Part shown: positions 44,467-53,925 of the stretch, piece by piece
Layout of the letters: each line of letters begins with the position of its first letter
Position numbering within the stretch: the first letter of the stretch is position 1
Assembly: GCA_028285305.1 (NCBI GenBank)
Contig: JANQPV010000077.1
Coordinates: 118,624-182,623 of the forward strand
Length of the DNA stretch: 64,000 nucleotides
Direction: 5' to 3'
Source: Alphaproteobacteria bacterium
Lineage (GTDB): Bacteria > Pseudomonadota > Alphaproteobacteria > SMXP01
Translations under genes and position numbers: made by a program
Notes under the pieces: model-generated
Databases searched by the model: none
The model's input: the letters and a program-made list of their open reading frames with translations, nothing else
Told to the model about the DNA's origin: nothing

Positions 44467-45897
44467 CTAGTGCAAGTGCAAGGGTCTCGAAGACGCCCAG
44501 CCCGCGACGTCCTCCAAGTCATAGTGACGACACGCTTCCATCAGCATACGGGCTTCTGTCCACATATCGCCATCGACGATCGGCATGAACAAGTCGTTGA
44601 TGTTATCAACGCCCAAGTAGCACCTGACGCCCGCCTCGCGAAGCTTCGCATAAGGAGCAATAGAATTGTGGAGGGGCGCGGTGATGGGAAGCGGTTTCAT
44701 GCTGAGCGCGGCCGAAGGACAAATTATTACGCCGATGTCGGCTTCTTTTAAGAGCTCGATCACGCGGTCCTGGTGGCTTGGGTCTTTTGCGGCCAGTGAG
44801 ATCGAATGAATGGCGTAAACCCGTCCCTCCATTCCGTGTTCAATTGTCTTATGGCAAAGAAGCTCCGTTTCATCTTGGTAGGGATTATTTTCCTGGTCCA
44901 CGTGAACTTCGACCATCTTGCCAAGATCCTTTGCCGTCGACATAATGATGTCCAAGTGCTTTGCTTCCTGGGGCCGGTCTCTCGACGGAAGACCACCGCA
45001 AAAGTCGCTGAGTTTGCATGCTTCGATGTAGATCTCTCGCGAGGCGGGCTCGACGACACCTTCTAAGGGTTGGATCCCAACTTCAAAATCAATCCTTCCA
45101 CGGTATTTCTCTTGGACTTCGAGCGCCGCCTGAATTGGCTTCAGGCCGACAATGCTATCGGCATCGACCATGGTCCTGCAATATTGGGCCCCTTGGCTTA
45201 CGACGGTTTCAAGGGCGCGAGAGATGCGTTCAACGAGGTCTTCGTGAGTGTAGCTTTCCTTTAAGTGCCGATAAAGAGTCCACTTCTTTTCCATGTCCGC
45301 AAACCCGAGCGCCAGATTTTCGGGCGAGATCAGATAGGCCTTGTCGAAATGTCCGTGATGGCAAGCGAACCCGCCCCGTTCTTGGACCAACTCCAGGAAC
45401 TTACTCTTCAGATCCCAAGGCGCTTCTTCCGACCGGGCCTTGTAGCTGTACGTGCCTGAGCGCAGGTCATTCAATGTAACGGAAATTGTTTCCTTTGCGA
45501 CTTCGCGGTCCGTAAAGAGGGGTATTCCCTGCTGGATTGCAATTGAACGGATTTGCTTGGCGTCGGACGCTTCGTCATAATCGGGATCGCCCGTCAAAAT
45601 ATTGATTACGAAGTCGATGTCGCCGTCTTCCAGTAAGTTGCGGATGTTCGGCTGATCGTCAGATGAAATCTTATGGGCGGCAAAAGAAGCGAGTGTATTC
45701 TTGTCAAAGAAATCTTTGGTGCCCGGCGTGGCATAAAGCGTTGCTCCCGCATCCACCAAATCCCGGCAGGATGCAAGCAAGTACTCCTTGTCCGCCATAC
45801 TTCCTGCACTGATCAAGATTGAGAGTTTACCCTTCCGGGCCAGTAATTTTAGATTGAAGCCGATGAGATCAATTTTGGCGTGAATGAGATCTGTCAT
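44467..45897 (-). CDS. MGS-like domain fused to cytosine-deaminase-like amidohydrolase
   Basis: The 476-residue protein has two parts. Residues about 20-140 match a methylglyoxal-synthase-like domain (GKLSILISAGSMADKEYLL, DAGATLYATPGTKDFF), the regulatory fold of carbamoyl-phosphate synthetase. Residues about 170-476 are an amidohydrolase of the cytosine deaminase type with HHGHFDKAYL, MVEVHVDQENNPYQDE, YAIHSISLA and LGVDNINDLF as metal and catalytic sites. The tail is short for the family (ends at SSRPLHLH). The fusion suggests ligand-controlled hydrolysis of a cyclic amide or amine. The ribosome site is weak. Confidence 0.8.
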   Translation of the reverse strand: MTDLIHAKIDLIGFNLKLLARKGKLSILISAGSMADKEYLLASCRDLVDAGATLYATPGTKDFFDKNTLASFAAHKISSDDQPNIRNLLEDGDIDFVINILTGDPDYDEASDAKQIRSIAIQQGIPLFTDREVAKETISVTLNDLRSGTYSYKARSEEAPWDLKSKFLELVQERGGFACHHGHFDKAYLISPENLALGFADMEKKWTLYRHLKESYTHEDLVERISRALETVVSQGAQYCRTMVDADSIVGLKPIQAALEVQEKYRGRIDFEVGIQPLEGVVEPASREIYIEACKLSDFCGGLPSRDRPQEAKHLDIIMSTAKDLGKMVEVHVDQENNPYQDETELLCHKTIEHGMEGRVYAIHSISLAAKDPSHQDRVIELLKEADIGVIICPSAALSMKPLPITAPLHNSIAPYAKLREAGVRCYLGVDNINDLFMPIVDGDMWTEARMLMEACRHYDLEDVAGWASSRPLHLH

Positions 45898-46558
45898 GTG
45901 GAGTGGCCTTCATTTAACAGCTGCCAAGAAGCGTGCGGCCGTTGCGGACCGCGCCACATACTCAGCGACGATTTTGGAAAAAGAAGAGCGCAGGCGAGCC
46001 CTGCTTTGGGACAGGGCAACAGATTTCGAAAAACTCCGTTCCGTGTTGCCATACGCGCCGACTGCAAAAATCGAGACCCCATTCACCCGGTCGCGGCGAA
46101 AGTTTGCGCACGCTCCAAACCGCTCGCGTCCGAACACATGTACTTTTCTTCCGGAGATCAGGTTTGGAAAGCCTGCCCAAATTTCCGTTTCACTGGTCGG
46201 ATCCTTGTGGCCTCTTTCTGAGCGGAAGATACGTCCTCGTGGATCAGATTACAATGTGAGCTTTTCCATTTCCGCGCCCGGTTGCCACGAACTCAGGAAT
46301 CCCGTGATAAATTCGGTGTGATGTCGGGCGCACGAGCCCGAACACTCCAACGACTCGAGGCCCAAATCAATCAACCGATGCCTTTAGCGGTCGTGAAAGC
46401 CCAGTGTTGATTCGCTGGAGACACTGCCTTCTTTGCCAAGCGTGAGCCTCAGAGGAGGATTGCATTGCGCGCCCGTGCATATCTGATCGCCGGATTCTCG
46501 GGTTGGCGCCGCAATGCTATTAGGCAAGAGTCGCGCTTTCGAACGGAGGATCATCGAC
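45898..46558. other. 661-bp gap without a confident gene
   Basis: A minus-strand frame of 75 codons (45910-46137, ATG after GGAAG) reads like part of a protein (...VGAYGNTERSFSKSVALSQSRARLRSSFSKIV). A second minus-strand frame ending near 46254 reads HHTEFITGFLSSWQPGAEM. These may be remnants of a decayed gene. Plus-strand frames here look unnatural. Nothing is called. Confidence 0.35.
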
Positions 46559-47323
46559 ATGAAATCAGTTTGCATGGTTTTGGGCGCTGGCGCAGGAATC
46601 GGCGGTACGGTGGGAAAGCGTTTTGCGCAGGAAGGATATCACGCCGTGCTCTGTCGGCGGAGTGATCAGGAGGGATTGGACCGGATGGTCGGTGAGATTG
46701 AAACGGAGGGCGGAACAGCGTCAGGTTATCTGCTGAACGCGGTGGATCCCGATACGATCGAAGACAGAATCGCGGCTACGGAGTCTGAGATTGGTCCAAT
46801 TGACGTGCTGGTGTTCAATTTGGGTGCTCAGATTGGAGACCGAGCGCTGAAGGATACAAATTACAAGCAGTTTGAGTTGGGGTGGCGGATGGCAACGTTC
46901 GGGCTCTTTCGGGCCGCGTCGGCCCTGTGTCCACTGATGGAGGAAAGGGGGAAAGGGACTATTCTCGTTACATCAGCCACTGCGGCCGTTCGAGGGAATG
47001 CAGGACAGCATTCACATGCGGCTGCCATGGGCGGTCGCCGGATGCTCTGTCAGACCCTGAACGCCGAGTTCTCGCCTAAGGGCATACATGTGGCGCACAT
47101 CCTCATTGATGGAGCCGTCGATGCGCCTGACACACTCGGCAAAATGCTGGGACCGCAGAATTTTCAGAAGTTGCGGGAAACGCGGGGGCTCGAACATGAC
47201 GGCTTGATGCTGCCGGAGAGAATTGCTGACACGTATTTTCATGTTCACCAACAGCATCGATCGGTCTGGACTCACGAATTGGACCTTCGCTCGTTCTCCG
47301 ATCGTCCGTGGTGGAACCACTAA
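46559..47323 (+). CDS. SDR-family protein with lost catalytic lysine
   Basis: ATG 46559 follows CGGAGGATC. The 254-residue protein has the cofactor loop VLGAGAGIGGTVGKRF and LVFNLGAQIG, and the ILVTSATAAVRG segment. The active-site helix reads GQHSHAAAMGGRRMLCQ where the usual YxxxK would be FxxxK-like in this subfamily; the Lys position is Met. Downstream PKGIHVAHILIDGAVD matches an SDR subfamily very well. It may bind NAD(P) but should lack ordinary dehydrogenase activity. It is convergent with the MaoC-like gene. Confidence 0.85.
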   Translation: MKSVCMVLGAGAGIGGTVGKRFAQEGYHAVLCRRSDQEGLDRMVGEIETEGGTASGYLLNAVDPDTIEDRIAATESEIGPIDVLVFNLGAQIGDRALKDTNYKQFELGWRMATFGLFRAASALCPLMEERGKGTILVTSATAAVRGNAGQHSHAAAMGGRRMLCQTLNAEFSPKGIHVAHILIDGAVDAPDTLGKMLGPQNFQKLRETRGLEHDGLMLPERIADTYFHVHQQHRSVWTHELDLRSFSDRPWWNH

Positions 47324-47339
47324 ACTACGAACTGCAGTG

Positions 47340-48146
47340 TTATGAGTTGGCTTCGCGGACCTGGCGCGGCTCATAAATGGCTGTGTGCTGAATGCTAGCA
47401 ATGGACCTCTGGCCGGAGCCAAGGATCATTACGTCAAGCTCTACAAATAGGTGGCCCTTGTTTTCGTAGTTCGCCCGGACCTTTGACCATGCTTCAAGCG
47501 GCTCATCCAATTCGGCCGCTGCATGGTTTTGCAAGTGACTGCCCACATGAATCCAAGGGCCCAAAACTACGTTTTGTACGAGCGCACTGTTAGCGGCGCG
47601 GAGAAGAAAGCCTGGGTGGCAAACCTTCTCGTCAGTATACAGGGTTTCTGTCTCGCGGACGTCTTGCAAGTAGCTTGAAGCGCTCGCTTTATCCCAACAC
47701 AGAGAGACGGTTCCGAGGGACGTGCCGGGTTCAAGCGTTTGCGGTGATGCCTGCGGACGCTCAGAAGGCAACGGCACCCTAGCAATCTGATCTTTGGAGA
47801 AGACGAACGCAGGTGTATCGCGCAAACTCGCACGGCCTGAGGCACATGGCTGTCCCAGACTTTCAATTTCGACGCTCAATGATTTATCGCGCTCGTCCTC
47901 TTCGCATTTTACGGACGCCCTTCGCCCATCATAGACCGGCTTGCCAAACCGGGCCGTCATGTCGCCCCGGCGCAGCCAGTCTATACCCCACCTGGCAACG
48001 GGCGCGTGGGCCATGTAGGCAAACACTTCCACGCCCGGCACCAAGCCTCCGACAAAACCAAATTTCTTGGCGGTCTCGTCGTCATGGATCTTGTTCTCCG
48101 ACGTGAGCGCCGTGTTGTAGGCTTCAACTTCGTGGACCACTTTCAT
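47340..48146 (-). CDS. MaoC-like hotdog protein, unknown substrate
   Basis: The 268-residue protein carries a hydratase-type segment NKIHDDETAKKFGFVGGLVPGVEVFAYMAHAPV, resembling the N-terminal MaoC motif, and a second half with CHPGFLLRAANSALVQNVVLGPWIHVGSHLQNHA. This looks like a double hotdog fold. Enoyl-CoA hydration is the commonest job of the family, but the catalytic residues here cannot be assigned with confidence. It sits beside an SDR protein, with 17 bp between their ends. Confidence 0.6.
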   Translation of the reverse strand: MKVVHEVEAYNTALTSENKIHDDETAKKFGFVGGLVPGVEVFAYMAHAPVARWGIDWLRRGDMTARFGKPVYDGRRASVKCEEDERDKSLSVEIESLGQPCASGRASLRDTPAFVFSKDQIARVPLPSERPQASPQTLEPGTSLGTVSLCWDKASASSYLQDVRETETLYTDEKVCHPGFLLRAANSALVQNVVLGPWIHVGSHLQNHAAAELDEPLEAWSKVRANYENKGHLFVELDVMILGSGQRSIASIQHTAIYEPRQVREANS

Positions 48147-48253
48147 TGCCCAGCCTCTTCGTCGTGATCGAATGAGGAGCCTTTTCTGGACGCCGTATTG
48201 CCCAAGTTCAAGTGTTTAATGGCCCACGATTCTCGCAGGGAGGTCCGACGCGC

Positions 48254-48823
48254 ATGATGCGTTTGAGATGTTTTGTTTGGTGTGGAGGGGCTTTGGCGGC
48301 GCTCGCCTTGTTCAGCGCATTTGCGCTCGCCGTGGATGGCCTCACAGACAATATTGGCCAAGCGGACGTTGGGATTGTTCTGGGAAACAAAGTTGAGCGG
48401 ACAGGCTTGCCGTCACCACGACTGCGAGCGCGTTTGGATCGAGCAGTAGCACTGTATAGGGAAGGACGATTCGAGTGGATTATCGTGAGCGGAGGGATGG
48501 GCAAGGAGGGATTCGATGAGGCGGCGGTGATGAAGAACTATCTCGTGGCGCGGGGCATCCCAAAAGGGTATGTGCTTGTTGATAGTAAAGGCCTAACGAC
48601 TGGGGATACGGCCCGAAATGCGGCAGTGATAATGACGCAGAACGGTTGGGATCGACCGATGGTGATCACACAGTACTTTCACATATCCCGTACGCGGATG
48701 GCATTTCAAAAGCAGGGATATTCAGAGGTTTACTCTGCGCACGCTCATCATTTCGAGTGGCGCGATTATTATTCTATTCCGCGGGAAGTGGTTGGCTATG
48801 CGGTATACATGCTGAGAGATTGA
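48254..48823 (+). CDS. YdcF/SanA-family (DUF218) membrane protein
   Basis: The 189-residue protein has an N-terminal helix (FVWCGGALAALALFSAFAL), then the DUF218 core: VGIVLGNKVERTGLPSPRLRARLDRAVALYREG, WIIVSGGMGKEGFDEAAVMKNYLV, DSKGLTTGDTARNAA and MVITQYFHISRTRMAF. SanA and ElyC of this family affect envelope integrity and lipid carrier metabolism. GGAGG lies about 11 bp before the ATG. It is divergent from the MaoC-like gene. Confidence 0.87.
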   Translation: MMRLRCFVWCGGALAALALFSAFALAVDGLTDNIGQADVGIVLGNKVERTGLPSPRLRARLDRAVALYREGRFEWIIVSGGMGKEGFDEAAVMKNYLVARGIPKGYVLVDSKGLTTGDTARNAAVIMTQNGWDRPMVITQYFHISRTRMAFQKQGYSEVYSAHAHHFEWRDYYSIPREVVGYAVYMLRD

Positions 48824-48852
48824 GCCAGCCATCTCGGCAACGGCCGGTATGG

Positions 48853-49491
48853 CTAAGGTCGGCGAAGGAAAACCAAGTGCGTACTCGCCGCGAGAGACAA
48901 TAACAGGAGCCCAAGGATTAAACGCGGATCGCCGAGATTGATTTGTGCTTCGACCGGATAGGCAATTGTTTTTTCCAGAGCGGCGATCTTGAACTCGTGG
49001 CGGCTGTGGGTCTCGCCGATGGTTACCACTTCCATAAAAGAACGCCGGCTGCGGTAGCGCATAAACGCCGCCGAGTCCCACCGGTCGATTCCATCGATAT
49101 TTTCCAGGCCGACGAGATCTAGAGCGGTGTGAACTGCATTTCCAAAAGTTGTCGGATGGCACGCGCGTCGAAAAAGCTCCCGGTACATATGTTCCATGTA
49201 CCGGGACATCAGTTGTTGTGCTGACTCGCCAGGTTCCGCACCCTCCACGTCAGGAGGGTTTTCTGTCATGTCCAGAACGTTGAGCATAAAGAACTGACGT
49301 CCAGTGTCGGTTTCCATAAAGTCGCGCAGCTGAGATTGGAACTCTTGGGGTATGCCCTGCTCTTCAAGTTTGCTGACGAAGTCTTTGATTTCGGTTTCGG
49401 AAAGAGGACCGCCAAAATCCGTGTACCACAGAACGAACGCCGCAAAAATCAGCGTGGGAATTCCCCAGATGATCATTCGCGCTGCGCTCAT
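48853..49491 (-). CDS. Two-helix membrane protein, unknown
   Basis: The 212-residue protein starts with a helix (MIIWGIPTLIFAAFVLWYT) and ends with a second (PRLILGLLLLSLAASTHLVFL). Between them is a soluble domain with FVSKLEEQGIPQEFQSQLRDFMETDTGRQFFMLNVLDM and ERH-rich stretches. AGGAG lies 7 bp before the ATG. No family is recognised. It is convergent with the YdcF-like gene. Confidence 0.6.
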   Translation of the reverse strand: MSAARMIIWGIPTLIFAAFVLWYTDFGGPLSETEIKDFVSKLEEQGIPQEFQSQLRDFMETDTGRQFFMLNVLDMTENPPDVEGAEPGESAQQLMSRYMEHMYRELFRRACHPTTFGNAVHTALDLVGLENIDGIDRWDSAAFMRYRSRRSFMEVVTIGETHSRHEFKIAALEKTIAYPVEAQINLGDPRLILGLLLLSLAASTHLVFLRRP

Positions 49492-49562
49492 CGTCGCTCC
49501 TACAGTCAGTAGATTGTCCGGTGCTGGGGAGATCGTAAACTATTGGCATGTATAGTGTCAAT

Positions 49563-50583
49563 AGACTCTTTCACCTTTAGACGGAACCGTACCCTGCGTT
49601 GAGGAAGTAGTTTTCGCATTCGTTGGCCGTGACCTGTTTTGTAATGTGGCCTACCTGGCGCCATACATCTTCAATTGTCCTGCGCTGTGCCTGTCGCATC
49701 CCGTGTTTGATCTTGGAGAAGGTTTGTTCGATGGGATTGAGGTCCGGCGAATAGGGGGGCAGGAACCACAACCGCGCGTACGCCTCCGTGATCATGTCCC
49801 TGACGGCTTTCGATTTGTGGCTTCCCAGATTGTCCATGATGATGATGTCACCCGGATTCAACACGGGCACGAGCTGCTGGCTTACATAGGCACGGAAGCA
49901 CTCTCCATTGATTGGTCCATCAAAAACACCGGGCGCGGTCAGTTCGCGGTAGCGCAAGGCAGCCACGAAGGTCAGTGTACGCTAATGTCCATGAGGGGCA
50001 TAGCCGCGCAAGCGTTTGCCCTTGGGGCCCCAGCCACGGATTGGCGCCATATTGGTCTTGATCCAGGTCTCATCAATAAAGACGAGCCGCTCAGGATCAA
50101 ATCGTGTCTGCCAGGACTTCCAGCGCCGGCGCTTACGGGCGATCGCGGGCCTTGCCTGCTCAAGAGCGAACAGAGTTTTTTTTGAAGCTAAGACCCTCCC
50201 GCCGTAAAAACTTCCAGACCGTATTGTGGGAAACCTGGATCCCGCGCTCTCGCAGTTCATCCCTTAAACGATAGATGGTCAGGTGGGGCTCCTGATTGAT
50301 CCGTTCCACGATGAAGTCTCGATGAGACTCGAGAAGCCGCGGACGATGGCCCCCGATCTTATCCGGGGCAACACTTCCCGTGCGACGATACCTTTGACAC
50401 CACTTCACAACGCTTGAAACGGCGATCTCAAGGCGTTCGGCTACCTGGCGACAGCTTTCACCATCCAAAACAGCGCGTACCGCCCGCTCGCGTAGATCAT
50501 TGGAATAGGGTCGAGTCATGGATGCTGGCCTCCGAATCCCAGCATCCATCTTGAATCACAATTCGTCGCTTAAGTGAATCCCT
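49563..50583 (-). mobile_element. IS630-family insertion sequence (inactivated)
   Basis: The element spans about 1 kb around the transposase frames. Imperfect outward repeats near both ends (left TTTCACC near 49571, right AAGTGAATC near 50573) are candidate terminal repeats, but exact ends were not resolved. IS630 elements insert at TA, and the ends should be checked against other copies. Confidence 0.6.
49577..50519 (-). pseudogene. IS630-family transposase, broken
   Basis: Translated on the minus strand from ATG 50519: a helix-turn-helix domain (MTRPYSNDLRERAVRAVLDG, RQVAERLEIAVSSVVKWCQRYR) to codon 120, where an A8 run (50176-50183) shifts the frame. The second frame continues through RLVFIDETWIKTNMAP to HGH, then a TAG at 49982-49984 where related transposases have Trp. 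It resumes with MDNLGSHKS, LPPYSPDLNPIEQTFSKIK. The catalytic DDE residues (D in FIDET, D in IMDNLG, E in PIEQ) survive. A programmed shift is plausible; the nonsense codon makes it inactive. Confidence 0.85.
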
Positions 50584-50652
50584 TCCGATTCAGTCAAAAG
50601 ATGACCCGCTCTAGAAGGCATTGTCTCGATCACGAGTGATATTGGATTGTAA

Positions 50653-51537
50653 CTAAGCCGTTGCAAACTCTCGGCGTAAGATCGAAGAGCAGAACTTTGC
50701 CACCGCTTGCACGCGTGCACTGGTCTTCAGATCCGGGTGTGTTAACACCCATGCATCGCAGATTCGCAGCGGATCTCTCGATCCCATGCGGATCAGTTCA
50801 TCCGTGCGATCGCCCAGAAATGTCGGAAGGAATGCCAGGCAATCACCGTTCAGGGCCATGGCGCGTTGGGCCAAGGGTTCGTTGGCGACGAAGCGGACGC
50901 AAATGTTGTTGAAGCCGAACTGGGTGGCTCTTTTTTTGACGCGATCATCTTCCACCCACCCGATCACGGGAATCGGGCCATCCATTTGTTCGCTGCGTCG
51001 TGCGAATTCGCGTGTGGCATAGGGTGCATCGTACATGGTTCCAATGCGGGATCCGACAAGCTCTTTGTCGGGATTATCCTGGAAGCGGATCGCGACATCA
51101 GCGGTGTGCCGGTTGAGGTCGGACATGTGGGTGGTGATTTCGAATTCAACACTAATGTCGGGATAGCGTACCGAGAATGCATCCAGATGAGGGGCGAGGA
51201 ACTCGCACAATACAGGCGTCATCACAGACACCGTCACCCGGCCCGCTACATCTTCGTCAGCCCCTGCTACATGCAACGACATGGCGGAAGCTTCCCGTTC
51301 CATCCGCTCCGCGTGCGCCATAACCAGTTCGCCAGCTTTGGTGGGCGCATAGCCCGATGCGCTGCGCACGAAGGCCACCACGCCCAAGGCCCGTTCGGCG
51401 GCCGCAACGCGTTTCGCAAGCGTGGTATGGGCGATTCCGATTTGTTCCGCCGCCCGGCGGACCGATCCCGACCGGCCCACGAGAAGGATGGCTTCCAAAT
51501 CCTCCCATGACACGCGAGTGGAGCGTTTTTGCACCAT
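50653..51537 (-). CDS. LysR-family transcription regulator
   Basis: ATG 51537 gives 294 residues: an N-terminal winged helix (VSWEDLEAILLVGRSGSVRRAAEQIGIAHTTLAKRVAAAERALG) and the periplasmic-binding-like effector domain with VAGRVTVSVMTPVLCEFLAPHLDAFSVRYPDISVEF. LysR proteins usually control a divergent neighbour; here that is the MAPEG gene, whose start is 93 bp away. No coinducer can be inferred. Confidence 0.93.
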   Translation of the reverse strand: MVQKRSTRVSWEDLEAILLVGRSGSVRRAAEQIGIAHTTLAKRVAAAERALGVVAFVRSASGYAPTKAGELVMAHAERMEREASAMSLHVAGADEDVAGRVTVSVMTPVLCEFLAPHLDAFSVRYPDISVEFEITTHMSDLNRHTADVAIRFQDNPDKELVGSRIGTMYDAPYATREFARRSEQMDGPIPVIGWVEDDRVKKRATQFGFNNICVRFVANEPLAQRAMALNGDCLAFLPTFLGDRTDELIRMGSRDPLRICDAWVLTHPDLKTSARVQAVAKFCSSILRREFATA

Positions 51538-51629
51538 AGTACGCACTATTCATGCATAGCGGTAAGAATTCAATACACTTATGGTGGGGTTTAACTGAAG
51601 TGCAGATCTGTAATTTCGGAGAGACTTCG

Positions 51630-52058
51630 ATGACCCTACCCCTTACGGCCGCCGCAGTCGGCGCCATTTTGCTTGTCTTCCAGCAGTTTCTAACGCTGAC
51701 AGTTGGTCTTCATCGCGCCAGCACCGGGATCGGCGTCGGCATCGGCGGGGATGACGATTTGGAGCGGAAGGTCCGGCGGCAAGGGAATTTCATCGAAAAC
51801 GCACCCATTTTCATCGTCATCTTGGCGCTGACGGAAATGGTCGGCGCACCGCAGATGGTCGTCTTATCGTTTGGCACCGCCTTCGTCGTTGCCCGGATCT
51901 TTCACGCCATGGCGTTCTCGAATAGAGCCGGCTCCCATGGGGGTGAACGAGGCACGATTTATCGGGTTTACCGTGTGGTGGGAGCCTTCGGCACTATTTT
52001 GTCGAGCCTAGGGCTCGGCGGGTACCTGCTCTATATGCTGGCTTCCGGCACAATCTAG
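51630..52058 (+). CDS. MAPEG-family membrane protein
   Basis: ATG 51630 follows GGAGAG. The 142-residue protein has four hydrophobic segments and the MAPEG core LERKVRRQGNFIENAPIFIVILALTEM, with the Arg/Glu/Asn positions that bind glutathione. Bacterial MAPEG proteins act as membrane glutathione transferases or peroxidases. It is divergent from the LysR gene and close to the soluble glutathione transferase YghU, suggesting electrophile detoxification. Confidence 0.9.
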   Translation: MTLPLTAAAVGAILLVFQQFLTLTVGLHRASTGIGVGIGGDDDLERKVRRQGNFIENAPIFIVILALTEMVGAPQMVVLSFGTAFVVARIFHAMAFSNRAGSHGGERGTIYRVYRVVGAFGTILSSLGLGGYLLYMLASGTI

Positions 52059-52259
52059 ACTTCGATTGAAGAAGACTTGTGGCCCGCAAGGTCATGCCCC
52101 TGGTGCAACCGGCACATCGCCCGGCATCGACCTGGAGCAATGGCAACAACGCCTGTTATTTCGCACTCCCCCTGGAATGACCTTCTCCTAGCAATCACTT
52201 GCTAGTGAGCGCCCCAAAAGGCGGGATGTCCTCTTGTGGCGCTTACCACGAGTGACGGC

Positions 52260-53153
52260 TCAGCTCGCCGCGTTCTCTTCCCCTTCGGGTTCTAATTTGT
52301 CTTGGGTTCGCAGTTCGAAGTCACTCGCATCGTGGCGTTCTCGCAATTGGGTGGAGGGGTCCCCCCATGCACGATTGACCATGCGTCCTCTTTGCACAGG
52401 CTCCCGCTTGGCCAATTGATCTGCCCACCGATTAACACTCTTGTAAGAAGTGACGTCTAGGAACTCTCCTGCTTCGTAAAGTACACCTTTGACCAGCCCA
52501 CCATACCAAGGCCAAATCGCCATGTCCGCGATCGTGTATTCGTCCGCACAACAATATTGGTTCTCTGCAAAGTGACGCTCCAACACGTCCAGTTGGCGTT
52601 TCACCTCCATCGTGTACCGATCGATTGGGTACTGCCATTTTTCGGGAGCGTACGCATAGAAGTGGCCGAAGCCGCCGCCCAAATACGGCGCGCTTCCCAT
52701 TTGCCACATGAGCCAAGAATAGCATTCGGCACGCGTGCTTGGATCTTCGGGAACGAAGGCATTAAACTTCTCGGAAAGATAGAGCAGGATCGCAGCTGAC
52801 TCAAAAATCCGGGTCGGCTCCGGTGTCGAACGGTCTACCATCGCCGGAATCTTGGAGTTTGGGTTGGCCCCGACGAAGCCGGATCCAAACTGATCCCCAT
52901 CGCCGATATTAATGATCCAAGCGTCATATTCGGCGTCTGACTTGCCCAGAGCAAGCAACTCTTCGAGCATGACGGTGACTTTTACCCCGTTCGGGGTGGC
53001 CAATGAGTAGAGCTGGAGCGGATGTTTGCCGACGGGCAGTTCTTTGTCGTGGGTCGGACCTGCGATGGGCCGATTGATGTTGGTAAAGCGGCCGCCGCTC
53101 TGATTATCCCATTTCCAAACTTTTGGCGGTTCATAAGACAGAGGATTGGACAT
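52260..53153 (-). CDS. yghU: Glutathione S-transferase YghU
   Basis: ATG 53153 follows GGAG. The 297-residue protein matches YghU: NRPIAGPTHDKELPVGKHPLQLYSLATPNGVKVTVMLEEL (thioredoxin-fold N-domain), IPAMVD and IFESAAILLYLSEKF glutathione contacts, and the all-helical C-domain with YTIADMAIWPWYGG. YghU reduces disulfide bonds and hydroperoxides using two glutathione molecules. It is convergent with the MAPEG gene across a 201-bp gap. Confidence 0.94.
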   Translation of the reverse strand: MSNPLSYEPPKVWKWDNQSGGRFTNINRPIAGPTHDKELPVGKHPLQLYSLATPNGVKVTVMLEELLALGKSDAEYDAWIINIGDGDQFGSGFVGANPNSKIPAMVDRSTPEPTRIFESAAILLYLSEKFNAFVPEDPSTRAECYSWLMWQMGSAPYLGGGFGHFYAYAPEKWQYPIDRYTMEVKRQLDVLERHFAENQYCCADEYTIADMAIWPWYGGLVKGVLYEAGEFLDVTSYKSVNRWADQLAKREPVQRGRMVNRAWGDPSTQLRERHDASDFELRTQDKLEPEGEENAAS

Positions 53154-53376
53154 GGGCAATGGCTCCTTCGTTAAGCGAATGCGCCTTTGTACTGCGATCT
53201 TCGCCCAGATTCCAACGCGTTTGTCGAGCAGCAGATTTGCACTCTCTACGCAGCTCTAGGCGAAGCGAAAACCACCTCAGCTCATGCGGATAACCAAGAG
53301 TTACCGTTCAGCCCCCATTCAGGATCGGTCGTGCAAATAGAAGGGGAGACACTTAAATTTGCAAAGGAAATGGGAA

Positions 53377-53712
53377 ATGGAAACCGTTTCAAAGCGGGCA
53401 GGATCGGCTGCGCTCGATTGGGTATTCTTGGCGGTTCTGACTTCAGCTCTGGCGTTTTTTGTAGCGCTCTTTTGCTCCGCGGTTCATACGTGGATCGATC
53501 CGGGGCTGATGCCAAATCTGAACGCGGAAAGATGGCAACCTATCAGTCTCGCAGCGTTCGGTTTGGCGTTTTTGTTGTTGGTCTTTCGGCAGCTCCCTCC
53601 GCTGCGCCAAAATCCGCTTCCGCTTGTGTTGGCTTTTTTCGCCACCGGATTCCTTGCTGGTCTTTTGCTGTTCAATCGCGCGCCCGATCTCGTGCTGCTC
53701 GCCTCACTCTAG
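53377..53712 (+). CDS. Small membrane protein, unknown
   Basis: The 111-residue protein has three membrane helices: VFLAVLTSALAFFVALFCSAV, ISLAAFGLAFLLLVFR and LPLVLAFFATGFLAGLLLF. AAGGA lies 10 bp before the ATG. No family is recognised. It is divergent from yghU. Confidence 0.55.
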   Translation: METVSKRAGSAALDWVFLAVLTSALAFFVALFCSAVHTWIDPGLMPNLNAERWQPISLAAFGLAFLLLVFRQLPPLRQNPLPLVLAFFATGFLAGLLLFNRAPDLVLLASL

Positions 53713-53925
53713 GCATAGATCACCAGCGACAATAGCTCGTTTGTATACGGTATATCGCGAAAACTTGAACGCCTGTTCCTTGAGACCGGCTTGCCAAATT
53801 AACCCCAAACTAACGTCATTGGGATTTGATTGCCAATAGGGCTCGTTGATAGTCCGTTATCCGCTTGACGGCAGCCTTCACATTCAAACAGAGCTTTGAG
53901 TGCAACCCACAAACAGAGGTTCAAG

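Noticed and set aside
52188..52205. CTAGCAA-TCAC-TTGCTAG inverted repeat between the MAPEG and yghU genes
   Set aside because: A perfect but short stem with no T-run on either strand; it lies between convergent genes, so neither a terminator nor an operator role is supported.
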